Shown: positions 49,866-62,744, counted from the first letter of the stretch. The stretch: 64,000 bases of DNA from Hemibagrus wyckioides (GCF_019097595.1 NC_080727.1:4070501-4134500); one strand, 5' to 3'. The notes: generated by a model not told the origin, from the letters alone. Translations and numbers: made by a program.

Positions 49866-52800
49866 ATTCCTAGACTATTCCAAACTGCCACACTGAAACA
49901 AATGCGCCTTGACAAATTATCCTTCTTTTCATGACTTGATAGATGTCTATCAACCTTAATATGGCTATATTTTATATATCTGGCTCCTCATAAATATGTC
50001 TGAGTTTATTCCTATTCTATTTGTACGAAACTTTTAACAATAGACTTTGTCACTAAGCAGAGCAGCTTTACAGGTATCCAGATGTAGATTTACATTTGGA
50101 TCATTAATGAGCAAGCCAGAGGTGAAGGTGTTGTGAAAAAAACTCCCTGAGAAAGGAACCAAGGAAGTGCAAAATCTGACCAACCCTGAACACAAGCCTA
50201 AAGCTATTAAATAAAGTTCTTTTTATGGTGATCATATAAAAGTAAATTTATTCCTATTCATTACTTTTTAGGTGTAAGCCTTAACATATTTGTTTCATAG
50301 GCTATTAGGTCCATTGTACGCCACTTCAAATGGCCTACAGAAGTCACACAAAACTGGGAGTTTCTCTAAACCCAGGGACTGGAAGTTTTTTCCTGTACTG
50401 AAGGACGTACAGGCCAAGCCCACATAAAGAGGAAGAGTGACTCAGGCTAGCAGTATGGGAACAGCAGCTGTTGCCGCCTGCTAAAACATTTGCCCCAGCT
50501 GCCTTCCCTAACGCCTACATATCCACACAAAAGCTCCAAGTGCAAGCATTAACAGAGTTCTGCATCAGTGCAGTGAGGCTCGTGGAATGGGGGCTCTTGT
50601 TGGCAGGAGCACATGTAGAGGATGTCTGACATTTTTTCCGGTCCACCCCGATCCTCTTGTAGAAAGAAATGCCACAGGCTTAAAACTGGGAGCATAGAGA
50701 AGCAGTATTTAGTCAATTCCTCTAGACGAACAGTTTACTCTAGATGGAACGTGAAACGTTTGGTAGACTGTATACTAGAGTAGTGTGTGTCTTATAGATG
50801 CTGAGAAAAGAACCCAAAAAATGTGATGCGAGTTGAAACAGGCTGATAAACTGCTACAGATTGCTGCTACGAGTGCCAATGTCTGGAGTCTAAATATGAA
50901 TAAAATTTGCCAAACATAAAAGCCGTTTCACTGAAAGGGAAAGGACGTAGGACGGGAACGATTTTTTGGCTTCATGCCTATTTTATCAAGATTAACTTTA
51001 ACCTCTTGATCTACTGATAAAAATGAAGAATTCTAGTGGTCATGGCAACCTTATTCTTTTTCTGTAATCTGGTTGGTGCTTACCGATTTGATGGGAGGGG
51101 AAAATGTAACTAGCTATGTAATACTATCTCTATAATTGTCTCTATTTTTGTGTTTTCTTCATCTGCTAGGATTAGAAATTTTGAAATTAGAACCTCTGCA
51201 TTTGTATTTTAGATGAAAAAAATAACTCCTATGCAGTCTAGTGTATAATCAAGTCATGTGGATCTAATAAAAACATAAAAAATCCTTGTGTTATGAATCA
51301 AGCTATCAGACTTGGAAAGCTTTATCTTCCGTAGGCCGTAAACCCAACTAAACACACCAAGTAGAAATTAGCAAGTGTATAAACAACATTTCTTCCCATT
51401 ACCTGAGAATAAATTGCAGAAGTCTGGGGCTATTCCTCTTATACAGTGGCAATAAAACTGACCAGGTTTAGGTAAGTGTTTGCTTCATTAAAGTACTAGT
51501 TCCAGTCTCTGTTTGAAATCTGAGAAGCCCAAATACACAAGCATAGCGGTGATTAAAACCGAAGAGTCATTACTACGAAATTGTGACACAACCTTCCTTT
51601 TATTTCCACCACGACGTCACGGTTAGAGGCGCTAAATAATACATTTGTGCATAAACTGTTCTTATTAAATTACAAGTAGCATATTTAATAACGCACCACA
51701 CCCCAAAACCAGCTGCATTTTGTTTCTTGCAAACTCACTCACACTCACACATTTGCCTTGAAGCTTGCTTTTATTAGATTTAATCGACATCTAGGAGCGC
51801 CCGGTGGACCAGTTTTTATATATAGTTTTGCATGTGAAGAGCTGGGACTGAACAACAACAACAAAAAAAAAAAAAACACATAACAGGCCCCTGTAGACAT
51901 GAGACCGAGACTGACGAAGCAGTGTAATTAGATCTTCACCCCGGGACTGGATGTGTGTGTGTGTGTGTGTGTGTGCATTCACACTTAGATTCCTCATGTC
52001 AGAGAAGAAGCAGAAGTTTACTTCAGATTTCCACCCTACACTGTAAGTGTATCCCAAACAGTGATATAAATAGCCCAGGTCACATGACTGATGTTGTTGG
52101 ACTCGTGAGCTCATGTGGGAAAAAACTGACAAAGATCTCAGGTCTCAGTCAGTCAACATGCAGTCCAATTTCCATAACATCCACATATTATGATATGGAC
52201 TATAATAATAATAATTATGTAAGGATTATGAAGAAACCACTTTGTAGGAAATAATCAACAAAAGGGAACTGGGATGCATCCTGACCTTGATTATTTTCCT
52301 GAAATGTTTCATTCTTCTTATACCACAGCAACTATTACAAGGTCATTTTCTACATGAAGTCATCCTCATGCAAATCCCCATTTCAATAAGCCAAAGAATC
52401 AGCTTCTCATGTTAGAAAACACCCTATAGACCACCTTAAGGAATGTGACTCATACAGATTTGCATTCTTTATGGCACCGTTCCATGCCTACACATGTTTT
52501 CCTTGTGCATACATATAATCCCGAGTCTGCCTGACTCATTCTCACCACACCGACAGATCCCACCCTTCTCCGACTCCGGTCGCCAATTTCAGCCCTTGAT
52601 AGTGAACAAGGCCAAACAACGAACACTTCAGCAAAAAGCCCAGCATGACTACACCTACACTACACTCCGCCTTCATACAACATTAAAAAAAACATGCCTT
52701 GAGGAGTCCATATAAGGGTTCAAAGTCTGCTGCTGTGGGCAGAAATGTGTGCTGTAATTGCATGCTACGTTGTGTAAAGACTAACTGAGGATAGATGTTG

Positions 52801-53534
52801 ATTTGAGAGAGCTGCGTTGGTAGCAAGGCTGCTATTTAATGCAGGGGTGGATCTGAATATGGTTAAGAGGAGAAGGAAGGAAAATGTTAGTGTGTGCTGC
52901 ATGACTGTGGTATGAGGCAGCTGGTGATTGGACAGTGATTCGTCAGAGTATACTTCCTTCTCTGACAAGGAACTGCAATAAATTTTTAGCTGCAAAAAAA
53001 AAACAAACAGATATAAACACAATGGCTATAGCAGATGAGTGAGTTTCTCCATCACTGCCTTATCAGTGTTGCTGATTTCATCATTCTGATTATTGTTGAT
53101 TAATTTGCAGACAGTAGTCTCTTGCAAAATACACACCCTTGCAAGCCTTATGTCCTCATGTTATATGTCTTTAAATCCTTTGTGTTGATATTGTAATAAA
53201 CACACAAACTGCATCTAAAACACTCTACAGTAACTGTCAGCTCTGTCGTGACGCTGAGTTTCCACAAAGATACAAAGTTAGACCATGCACTTCCTTTTGT
53301 GGTGAAGTTAGGACAGTATTTCGTTGTTTTATGTGGGTTACCATGGTAACAAACAGGCGTCTATGCACGAGACGTCGCCTAGTAATCAAACAGGAAGTCT
53401 ATACAAATTTGTAATGTAGATATATATCCATCTTTTCCATTACAATTCAACATACTTTTAAAATCTATGTACTTTTAGTCCATAGTTTAATTTGCTGCCA
53501 GCTTTAGGCTAATAGGGATTAGGATTGTACTGCA

Positions 53535-53537
<3 letters not shown>

Positions 53538-53564
<27 letters not shown>
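53538..53564. repeat. (AAT)n microsatellite in gsn intron 1
   Basis: Nine AAT units. Confidence 0.85.
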
Positions 53565-53567
<3 letters not shown>

Positions 53568-54650
53568 GCATGCCATTATTTCAGCCATATAGCGAGCGGG
53601 TTTCAAACGATTTGAACCTCTGGAAACAATCCAATGAATTACCAGGCTTTCTAGGTTATTCATGCCCCAAGGTGACATCTAACAACACTATTCACCTATC
53701 GATTAGGAAAGAATGTCACAACACTGGTATGAAACTTAACAGCTCTGGCAGATTTATTTTACTAGATTTATTTCAACTACTGCATGTGCAATTATAACTG
53801 AATCTTTATCTTGTCTGCCAGGAAATTCTGAACAGCAAGGGTTGAAAATGCCCCTATATGGCCTGGATGTGCTGATAGAGCAGGGGAAATAAGAATGGCT
53901 GTAAAACAGGGTTGCTGTTTGAATGAGTAACGTGTGCCAATAAATGCCCTTCAGCAGGGAAACTAGTTGAAGGAAGTACTTCATTTATAGATGCTCATTT
54001 ATAGATGCCCCCCCCCAAAAATGTACAACTTGGGCAGGACAAAGAAGAGCAATTGAGATTTATGAGCTTTTTCCTCAAGCACCAAACCATGACAGAACTG
54101 GGACAGGAGCTCACACCCTTCTGATTCGTAACCCATACAGCTTCATATGATTCACATCAGTAATGAGCTTTTGTTCAGTGAGTCAGATCATTTGACTCAG
54201 CTCACAGACTCCTAGTTTTTTTTTCTTTGCTGATTCTTTGCCTAACTATTACTAGGATTGTTTAAGCACCAGTATACTCTGGTCTTGTCTCTACTAAACA
54301 AAATAAAATGACTTTGCTTTGCATTTCATAAAATAGATTTGAATCAGCAGGATACTATGAATGTGTGCTCCAAATAAGAAGATTTTCATTTCTATTTTTC
54401 CAATATAACAATATATTATGCAGCAATGAGCAGAAAAATACTTAATTAAATTACACTATAAGTATAATGGGGGGAAAAGAAAGAGTGCATAAAGTTCGCA
54501 CCTAAAAGAGCCGACTCAGATGAACCGACTCGTTCAGGAACGACACATCACTAGGTTTATACAGCATATCAGAACAGCTCTAGTAGTTTGCAATGTGACT
54601 CGGTTCGTATTTAAGTAATGCAGCTTAAACAGCGAAGGAAAACGTCTTAC

Positions 54651-54780
54651 CTATTGCTGAGTGGTATCTTCTGGGTGTGACTGCGGCTGCTGAGAGTGTC
54701 TCGGTGTGCAGAATAAACACAGGCCGCTTTGACTGTAATCTCGACCGGGAGACGCCCCTCTGACACAGCACTGAGAGAGG
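54651..54780 (-). other. gsn: Probable non-coding first exon of gsn
   Basis: On the - strand a good donor (AATAG|GTAAGACG) lies at 54651/54650. The first coding exon has an acceptor at 49191-49192, just five bases before the ATG. A spliced 5' leader exon is therefore needed, and this is the best candidate: it sits immediately downstream of a TATA box and contains no ATG in a context that would compete. The 5' boundary near 54780 is inferred from the usual TATA-to-start spacing. Intron 1 would be about 5.5 kb. Confidence 0.6.
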
Positions 54781-54806
54781 AGGAGGAGGAGGCGGTGACT
54801 CTGGAG

Positions 54807-54816
54807 ATTTATATCG
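54807..54816 (-). promoter_or_regulatory. TATA box of the gsn promoter
   Basis: The - strand reads GCGATATAAATCTCC here, a TATA-like element placed about 30 bases before the inferred start of the gsn leader exon. The intervening sequence is a CCTCCTCC purine/pyrimidine tract. TATA identity is seen directly; its use is inferred from position. Confidence 0.5.
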
Positions 54817-55414
54817 CCGCAGGAAAATTAGATTAGGGTTACTCTCTAATGCAGTCCTTTCTGAAAGTGCTGTACCCTACGTAGGGCACTTGGAACACGG
54901 ACACGCCCACGGCAGCCTGAAGTGATTTTAAACTGAAGTGATTATAAATATTTACTTCAAAGGGTTCGGTTTCCATGGCAACTACTAAATAGCACTTCGG
55001 GCGCGAGAACACTTTCAATTATTTTTATGCTGAATAACAAAATGGAGGTTATAAAAACCCAGACTTAATTGTAGAAGTTAAAATGATATAGTTGATAAAT
55101 GTGTGTTTTCTTTGTTATTGTTGTAGTTTCATGGTCTTGTGGATTGAGTTGCAAATTTATATTTAATATTTTTATTAGAATTGTTGTTTTTTTTAACAGT
55201 GATCAGTGTTTATTTGCTCAAAACACAGAACATCGTTTGTACTTAGCTTCGTTATTATACAGGCACGTTGTTGAATACTTGTCTGGGAAGAATTTTGATC
55301 GTATGTTATAAACAACTTTTTTATATACTGTATATATATTTTTGAACTTATTTATTTTTTGAAAATGTTCAATGCTGAAAGATGTAACCTTGTTTTTACT
55401 GTATTCATTGATTC

Positions 55415-55451
<37 letters not shown>

Positions 55452-57130
55452 AGAATAAAGGGTCATACTTAGACATCAAACATGACATATTACATTTAGA
55501 TGCTAAATTCCAAATATGAAACATTATTTACAGCTAAAAGTAGGTTAGATAAGCTATTTGTAGGGTTCATGTTCATATTCAGTTCCTGAATTCAATCTCG
55601 TGCAATTCTAGAGAATACTGAAAGGACTGGGGACCCTAAGCCCCGCCCCTGAACAGCGTGATCTTGCATTCAAGCCCCGCCTCTTTAGCAACGTGCTTTG
55701 TGATTGGAGCGGATTTTGTTATAAAATCACGAACGTATGTTTATATATGCATTACAACTATTTTATATATTTAAAAAAATATATTATCATTAAAGTCTAC
55801 TATTACAAAACATTTCGTTTCATTCCACTGAAAATCAGCTGCTGTAGATGTCAAAGCTTTCTCTAGTGTTATGTGGGGAAAAAAGAAAATTTCCAAAGCT
55901 ATGAGAATTTGCTGCCATCTTCTGTTCAAACATCCACTTTCAGACCTAGAATGTAAGTAAAAGTTATTTTTATTATTTATTTATTTTTTGACAAATGGGT
56001 ATATTATTAGTCAAATGTACTTGACACGACGTTTAAGCACATTTTTAGACAATGATTGACTGTCTGCACTGCCCTAGTGCATATTACATTTCATTTATCC
56101 TATCCATTTCACTTTAACCTTTTAATAAAATCATAAAAATAAAAACAAACTGAAATCGGATGGAAAAAAAATCTGAAATTTTATATAATGCAATTAAAAA
56201 AAATCGTATATCATGCAATTTCTATACTATCATTATAAGCATTGTAATTTTTATGTAATAGTGTCATTTCCACTAAACCTGACTGCTGTATTCTATCTCA
56301 TACTGTAAATTTGTGCTTTGTGTTTATAATATATGCCTCTAAGAGCATGAAAGACATGATGTATGGTACATGATTTATGTGAATGTTTAACATTAGGGAC
56401 AGAAAACAATGCTTGCGTTGATCTCTGCTTGAAAAAGGCAAACAATGCAGAGTGAAACTCAGTGAGAAAAAGAAAAACACGTTGCCAACTTTCAGTATAA
56501 CAAATAAAATGTATAATCACAAAATATTTATTGCTTATTTTATGTCCGGTAAGTCAATTAAAGAATCAGACACTTTAAATTAACAGGAACAACGTGGACC
56601 ACGAAGTCAGGCTGAATTATACAAGTAGTGCCTACAGGCTTTTGCATTACAAAAGACATTGATCTGAAATAAACACAGAAAACAACGACATTTAATAGGA
56701 GACCACACCTAGAGCTCCAGAGAACATGCTTTGTTCCTGATCTCAGGTTACTCTGGTCTGTGTGGAGTTTCTGTGTCTCTGGGTTCTCAGATTTAGACTG
56801 TGGAAAAAGTTCCTTATCCACAGAGACCCACTGAAGATGAATGAAAGAATAAATTTGTGTTTTATCAACTGATCAATAACTGGACTGAATATTCCACTAT
56901 GTTAATACTTCTGTCGGGGACAAATTGGGTCCATTTTAAACCCTAAAGTGTTTTTTAGTTTGTGCATCCTTAGTGAAACCATTAAAGATTTTACAGCAGA
57001 AGGTTTTCCTGTCATTGACTGTTGTCTCTGAGGTACAACCTCTTCTGGAAACTTTTTTTTTATTCTTTGCAGTGTACACTAGGTGGCATCTGTAGCATAA
57101 AGTAAACGGTCTGGGATTTCAGGTTGCAGT
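54817..57130. other. Intergenic stretch beyond the gsn promoter
   Basis: Mostly AT-rich, with the GA microsatellite at 55421 and a short GC-richer patch at 55630-55720 (CCCCGCCC, GCCCCGCCTC). No exon recognised. Confidence 0.4.
55421..55448. repeat. (GA)n microsatellite
   Basis: Fourteen uninterrupted GA units. Confidence 0.85.
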
Positions 57131-57502
57131 TACATCGATCAGGCTTAACATTCGGAGCAGATGAAGTGAATAAGACTGATGATCTCCTCATCATGGCACC
57201 TGTTAGTGGGTGGGATATATTAGGCAGCAGGTGAACATTTTGTCAAAGTTGATGTGTTAGAAGCAGGAAAAATGGACAAGCGTAAGGATTTGAATGATTT
57301 TGACAAGGACAAATTGTGATGGTTAGATGACTGAATCAGAGCATCTCCAAAACTGCAGCTTGGTGTTCCTGGTCTGTAGTGGTCAGTATCTATCAAAAGT
57401 GGTCCAAGGAAGGAACTATGGTTCATTGATGCACGTGGGGAGTGAAGGCTGACCCGTGTGATCCGATCCAACAGACGAGCTACTGTTGCTCAGATTGCTG
57501 AG
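57131..57502 (+). mobile_element. Deleted and truncated Tc1-like element, copy 4
   Basis: Same family, + orientation. The left end is degraded (TACATCGATCAGGCTTAACA), and the body is shorter because of small deletions. Homology stops after TGTTGCTCAGATTGCTGAG, where AT-rich sequence and a long (TA)n palindrome begin, so the right end is missing. Confidence 0.75.
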
Positions 57503-57531
57503 ATTTATAAATAAATATTTACACTTGTAAA

Positions 57532-57543
57532 AAAAATTATACT

Positions 57544-57593
<50 letters not shown>

Positions 57594-57599
57594 AGTATA

Positions 57600-57605
<6 letters not shown>
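57532..57605. repeat. Perfect 74-base palindrome with (AT)22 core
   Basis: Arms AAAAATTATACTTGT (57532-57546) and ACAAGTATAATTTTT (57591-57605) are exact complements around an alternating AT core at 57547-57590. A further (TA)n tract continues to about 57650. The whole is able to form a cruciform or hairpin. Confidence 0.9.
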
Positions 57606-57651
<46 letters not shown>

Positions 57652-57833
57652 TTGTGTAAAAGTGTGTAAAAAGTAGGGAATTTTTGCATACACAATTAAA
57701 TAGGAAAAAGTTGTTTCTAATAAAAAAACCCTTTTATTTTATTTTATTTTTTTTTGTTTCTAGTTTTAGAAACCTAAGAATATTTTTTCAATCTAATATA
57801 GCAGGCCATTTTTAAGATGATATTTAACGATAT

Positions 57834-57973
57834 TTAATCCTTCAGGTCTCTCACTGAGATATTTTTTAGCTGTGTTCTCCACCAGATGGAGATGTTTACC
57901 ATCATCTGTGTGTTTCCAAAAAACTCCTTGAACTTTTGATCTTTGGCTCGGTTGTAACCCCGGCTGGGATTAG
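57834..57973 (-). other. Weak candidate exon on the - strand
   Basis: After an acceptor (GTATTACAG at 57974) the frame reads NPSRGYNRAKDQKFKEFFGN and continues to a stop at 57834, with a possible donor near 57897. It lies 4.2 kb downstream of the candidate at 62248 on the same strand. The phase does not match the simplest donor there, so they are not shown to be one gene. Confidence 0.2.
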
Positions 57974-58854
57974 CTGTAATACAGACGAGCTCACGGGAGC
58001 CGTCTAGGGCTCAGAGCAGCAGATAATAAAGTTAATAATACTCAGGTGTGACTGTTTCTAATGACAATATTTCACATACATCTGAAGCATTCAATCCAAA
58101 TCACACCTCAGCTGCAGTAGGTTAAGAAGCGAGACAGAGAAAGAGAAAATTGTAGCGTAGTATTTGTTCTATTTATGGATGTTAGTGGATGCCGTGGAGA
58201 AAAGTAGACCATTTTGCCAGCAGGAAGAGGCTCCGGGGAGATGTGTGGCCATCGTATAAAACGGCCTGGACATGTGGGAAAAGGATCAGTGTGAGTGGTT
58301 GTAAAAATTATGGGAACGTATTATCATAAACCGTTTATGCCTAGTGTTTCAGAGGGACTCGTAATGCAGCGTCTTGAGCACTGAATATTCAAACGCGTGG
58401 CTTTCTTTTTTTTCCCATTTCCCTTTATTGGAGCCGGACCCGCAGGCCGTGGCGCCACAGTCGACACTGATGGCTTAATACCACATCAAAACTGCTTTTG
58501 TGGAGTGCATGGAAGAAAATAAAACAGGATCTGAAAGAGCACTCTTTGTTAAATCAGCCGCTTAGCTGTGATACTTATGTCAAGTGTCAGAGTCGCTTGC
58601 TGAGAATGAGAAAATAAAGATTTGGGAAAGAGACAAAAATAAACAGTGTGAGTGTGAGTGTGTGTGTGGGGAAGGGAGTATGGATTTGGGGCCTGTGGTG
58701 TTAGGGTTTAAATGATAGTAGTAGTCTGTAGAATAAGGCCAGATTGGACTAACTAGTGCATACTTTTCAGATCCAATTGATATTCATTCAGAAAGATTCA
58801 GTGAGAAGTTTATTCTGTAAAAGTAACAGGCTATTCTGTGATGATAAATCTGAT

Positions 58855-58935
58855 AAATCTTATCCTTCACAGGGTCACGGGAAACCCGGAGGCTATCCCA
58901 GGGGACTTGGGGCAAAGGTGAAGGACATCACATCA
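58855..58935. repeat. Teleost dispersed repeat fragment
   Basis: CAGGGTCACGGGAAACCCGG followed by CTATCCCAGGGGACTTGGGG is a short fragment of the common fish 'GGAGCCTATCCCAGG' repeat. Confidence 0.4.
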
Positions 58936-59214
58936 CCACATGCTTTATAACAAACTAACACAAGGTTAGCTGAAACACTTTCACAATCCAATGCAAGACG
59001 TTTACTCTTTTTCCCAGAAGCCAAAAATTTTTTTTGTTTTGGTTATGTTCAGCACTGAATGTTTTTGTCATATCTCACTCCACAGTGGTGGTTAATATGA
59101 AGCTCATATGAAAGTACACACTCAGGATTTTGTAGTTTTTATAAGCGTTTCTGTTTTTTAACTAAACTACTAGAGTTCAACTAAACTATTTCTACTTCAT
59201 AGAAATGTGCCAAC

Positions 59215-59415
59215 AGTTTTTTTTTTTTTTTTTCACACAGATCTTTCTATCTTCAGAGTAAATATTGATATCAAACCCATTTCTGTTCGCTGAGTACTTG
59301 TTCTATAAAAAGTGGCTAAAATATAAAGGCGTTTATCTTCAACCTCTAAAATTCTGTGTAAGTTTATCCAACTGAGGGAAAAACACACATCTGACTCCTG
59401 ACTCCTTTTATATAT
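59215..59415 (-). repeat. Unclassified dispersed repeat, copy B
   Basis: The - strand copy of the element at 45660. It ends GAAAGATCTGTGTG followed by about 15 A residues (T-run at 59217-59233 on the + strand). It looks like a retroposed sequence, but no tRNA head was recognised. Confidence 0.45.
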
Positions 59416-61264
59416 CAGACTTAAAATAACTAAGTTCTCTAAGTCGATTCCCATCCCGTCTGCAGAATGGAAATCAGTGTATTGTCAATAAGAGTTAATA
59501 GCAGAGGTGTGATCACATGCAGAGGTCAAATCCAGGAGTCTTTCATCCGGCTTATAGATTGGGAAAAGTCCCCAATACTGTAAAATCCAGTGTTTAAAGA
59601 AATGTAGTTAATAAGATTAGTAATAAAGCCACATAGTGTAGTCTGTTAACAGTAAGTGTTGGTTGCTAAGCAACATAAGCAAATATCAGGACTTTCCATG
59701 AGCATAACAATGACTAAAGTGTGGAGGTTTTACTGATTTAAAACCTGAGCATTAATACAGAATTCAGGTATTGTGATGCGGTTATGGATGCGAGTGTGTT
59801 TCAAGGATTTTTTACAACGGCTCGGAACGCAGCTCAGCCAATCAGATTATAGAAAAATTAGAGCTGGCGTTATGTACAGTCTGATGAGATGAAGAAATCA
59901 GTCAAGTCTTAAATGATTACTAATTGAAGTTAAGGTTGTTTAGCCATGTTTTATTATGTTTATTCAGATGTGACCCCTAGCTATCATTTTGATGGGGTCT
60001 ATGGGAACAGAAGTAGAAATAAAACTAACTTTCGCTTCGTCCACCCAGAGGTTTTTAAAAGTTTGGAGCTTTAATCTGCTAAAAAGTCTGGATGTTCAAG
60101 GCTACCTTCACTCTCTGTTCTTAAACGTGCTCCTTTGCAGTTTCACCCTGGACTAGTCTTATCTTGTTTTGTACGAGTCTTATATAAGACAGGAAGTCGG
60201 TAGACAGGTATGGCTTCCACATGAAAATATTGCTTTTGGCACCTGAGTTTACACAGAAAGCTCTTTGTTTCAGTCAGAAATACTTCATATAGGCGGAGTT
60301 TCTGTTGAGGCTTGGATCAGTTGTTACTGGCTTCAAGTACGGCCTGTCAGAGAAAATGACAGACATTTCAAGGGCTTTATTGAATGATGTGGTTTGCTAT
60401 AAATGAAATATATATATATATATATCTGAAGGGTCTATTTTTACTTTAGGCTACTCTGATGATGAAAATCTAAGCAATGGAATGTCTGTGTGTGTGTTGA
60501 TATCATGTGCAGACATAAATGTAGAGTTTATTCTAGCGTTTGTATGAAATGTATAAATAAAGCTGGTGTTTATTGATTCGGTTTTAGGAAGACATAAGTG
60601 TCAAGTTCTTACTCTATATATTGTCCCACCTGCTTCTTCTTCTTCTTCTTCTTTTTTGAATGATTGCGCAGTAGAGCAGTTTGGAGGAAAGCTGATAAAT
60701 ATATATAGACGAGTTGCTTAAACTTGGGGGAGTTTGCCAAGAACTGAGGCGTGTCTCGGTTTTGTTCCTTGACTTAAGTTGATTTGTCTTACTTGAGAAA
60801 GTATGTCACACTTAAAATTATGTTTTAAAATGATGTTTTAGGCTTGAAATCTATAGAATGCTATTGAAGGGTATTATTAAACGCATAAATCTATGACTAA
60901 GATGGTCAATTAATCATATCGTCTTAGCAAATTTCCATGTAATGGGGAGAGTGAGGAAATTTCATCAGAGACATTGTTTTTTTTACACCAGTCTCTACAG
61001 GATTTTGTGTTTCTGTGATTTCAGAAATGAAGGCAAAAGCAAACAAACTTATTTGGGATTTTCAAAATTACCAGAGATTTGGGCAGAGATGGTTCGTGTG
61101 ATGTCAAAATAAGAATCCTGAGCTTGCAGTTTCGCAATTTTAGCGTTTTCCATAGAAAACACATACAAAAAAAATGCACAAAATCGTATAGAAAAAGGTA
61201 GAAAAATCTGCACCAGTATCAGGCATTTTTGGATCACAGGATACAATCACACACTAGGGAAAAT

Positions 61265-61460
61265 TTACAGACGTCAATCCACACAAAGCATGTCTTTGGA
61301 CTAGGTTCGTCGGTTCCTGAAGGTCCCCCCCCCGTTCCAAAGACACACTTCTAAAGCAGAAGGAGAAATTTCATATTTCATTGGCGTCTGGAATTAAACC
61401 CCTGAGCCTGGAGTTGTGAGGGAAAACAAACCCACCACTAAGCCACGAGCCCCATCACTA
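61265..61460 (-). repeat. Decayed teleost dispersed repeat
   Basis: Landmarks in reverse orientation are AAGCATGTCTTTGGACTAGG, a poly-C tract at 61326, and TTAAACCCCTGAGCCTGGAG. It is strongly diverged from the copy at 11320. Confidence 0.4.
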
Positions 61461-62138
61461 TTCCATCTAAACTCTAATCCTTAGATGAACTGATGCAACA
61501 GTAAAATAAGAATAAAGTTTCAGTGTCTCTCAAGGTCGCTTCCTCCTTGGTTCCATCTTGGGAGTTTTTCTTTGCCATGTTCTCCCTGATGCTTTGTTTA
61601 AATAAAAAAGGAGGGAGGGGGGGAGGGAGAGGGGGCTGCACTACCCTGTAAAAAGCACTATAAAAAATAAAATACTTCTCTAACCGTTGTGATCAAGGAC
61701 TCGCCTTAAGTTTTGAAGGAAAGTGAATGTCAGTTGCAAACGTAACTTTCCACAGATGTTCCCCTCTTCACAATTCTCGCAGCTGTTAGGAAGAATCATT
61801 TGGCATTACATTTTTTTATTCCCCATGATCATCTTCATCATTCCTCCATTCTATCCTCGTCACAGGCTTATCAACGCCGAGATCTTGAACACGTTCAAAC
61901 AAATATCCACGCTGACACGTAATTTAGAGTTTCAGCGCGGATCAAAAGCCTTTTACTCCACATCAAAGCTTTCGTTTTCTCTAAGAAATCTCTCAATAGC
62001 AGCCTCGGCTTTTCTCCTCTTGTAGAAAGAGCAGAAGAAAGTTGGCAAACTGCACAAACTCTTGCAGGGGGAATATGTTTTCCTGGTCGTGTTGCTACTC
62101 TTATTTGCAACTAGCTTGACTTGTAGCCAGAATAAGCT

Positions 62139-62248
62139 TTACTGTACCCTGTCACAGAACAGCTTGTTCGTTTCTTTAGTGAAGAGAACGAGGCTATAAC
62201 TGTAGGCCATCAACCGTCCTGCCAAAGCATGCTGGAACAGCACTTTGT
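62139..62248 (-). other. Candidate last coding exon of an unidentified gene
   Basis: A strong acceptor (polypyrimidine run then TTTGCAG, AG at 62250-62249) opens a frame reading KVLFQHALAGRLMAYSYSLV and so on for about 36 residues to TAA at 62139. Codon texture looks coding. A possible donor (AGG|GTACAG) lies just before the stop, so it could be internal. I do not recognise the protein, and no upstream exon was found before the Tc1 element at 62745. Confidence 0.3.
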
Positions 62249-62744
62249 CTGCAAAAAAAAAAGAAAAAAATTCCAGTAAGAATGAATGAACGAATAAACG
62301 CGTGACTATGTATGTGGTCCGCCAAGTCAGTGAGCTCTACGAGATCAAGTCATCCATCATCCTTGCTCTCTGCAGGGACGTCACATACTGTAGATTTTGT
62401 GTTAACTCTAAGCTGCTCCATTGCTTGCTTGCGTTATAGCATGCTTTGAGAACGCTGCTAATTTGGACGACTTGGTCCTAAGACTCTTTAGGGTCATTCT
62501 AAACCCTGGATCAACAACAGTGTTGTTTGAGGTTTCACACTGCTCATACTTTTTCCCCCAGGGTTAACAATGAATCCTGATGTTTCACACTGTACATCCA
62601 TAAGAACCCTGGATTTAAAAAAAACCTCAGGTCTGTCATGTTACCTTTCACAGCTTTCTAATCCGTTTCGGTCGTTTGTAAGTTTCGTGTAATTGAACCA
62701 GATGTTCATTGATATTCAACTTCCGCTAATTTTTCAGTGTCACA

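Larger units (their letters stand above)
57974..62138. other. Mostly non-coding stretch
   Basis: Contains repeat fragments at 58855, 59215 and 61265, a TA run at 60410, and a CTT tract at 60638. Short coding-like frames on the - strand between 61800 and 62050 could not be joined into a consistent exon set. Confidence 0.35.

Noticed and set aside
61895..62110. 71-residue open frame on the - strand, with coding-like fragments in the other two frames
   Set aside because: Several short fragments look protein-like, but no acceptor/donor set joins them in phase.
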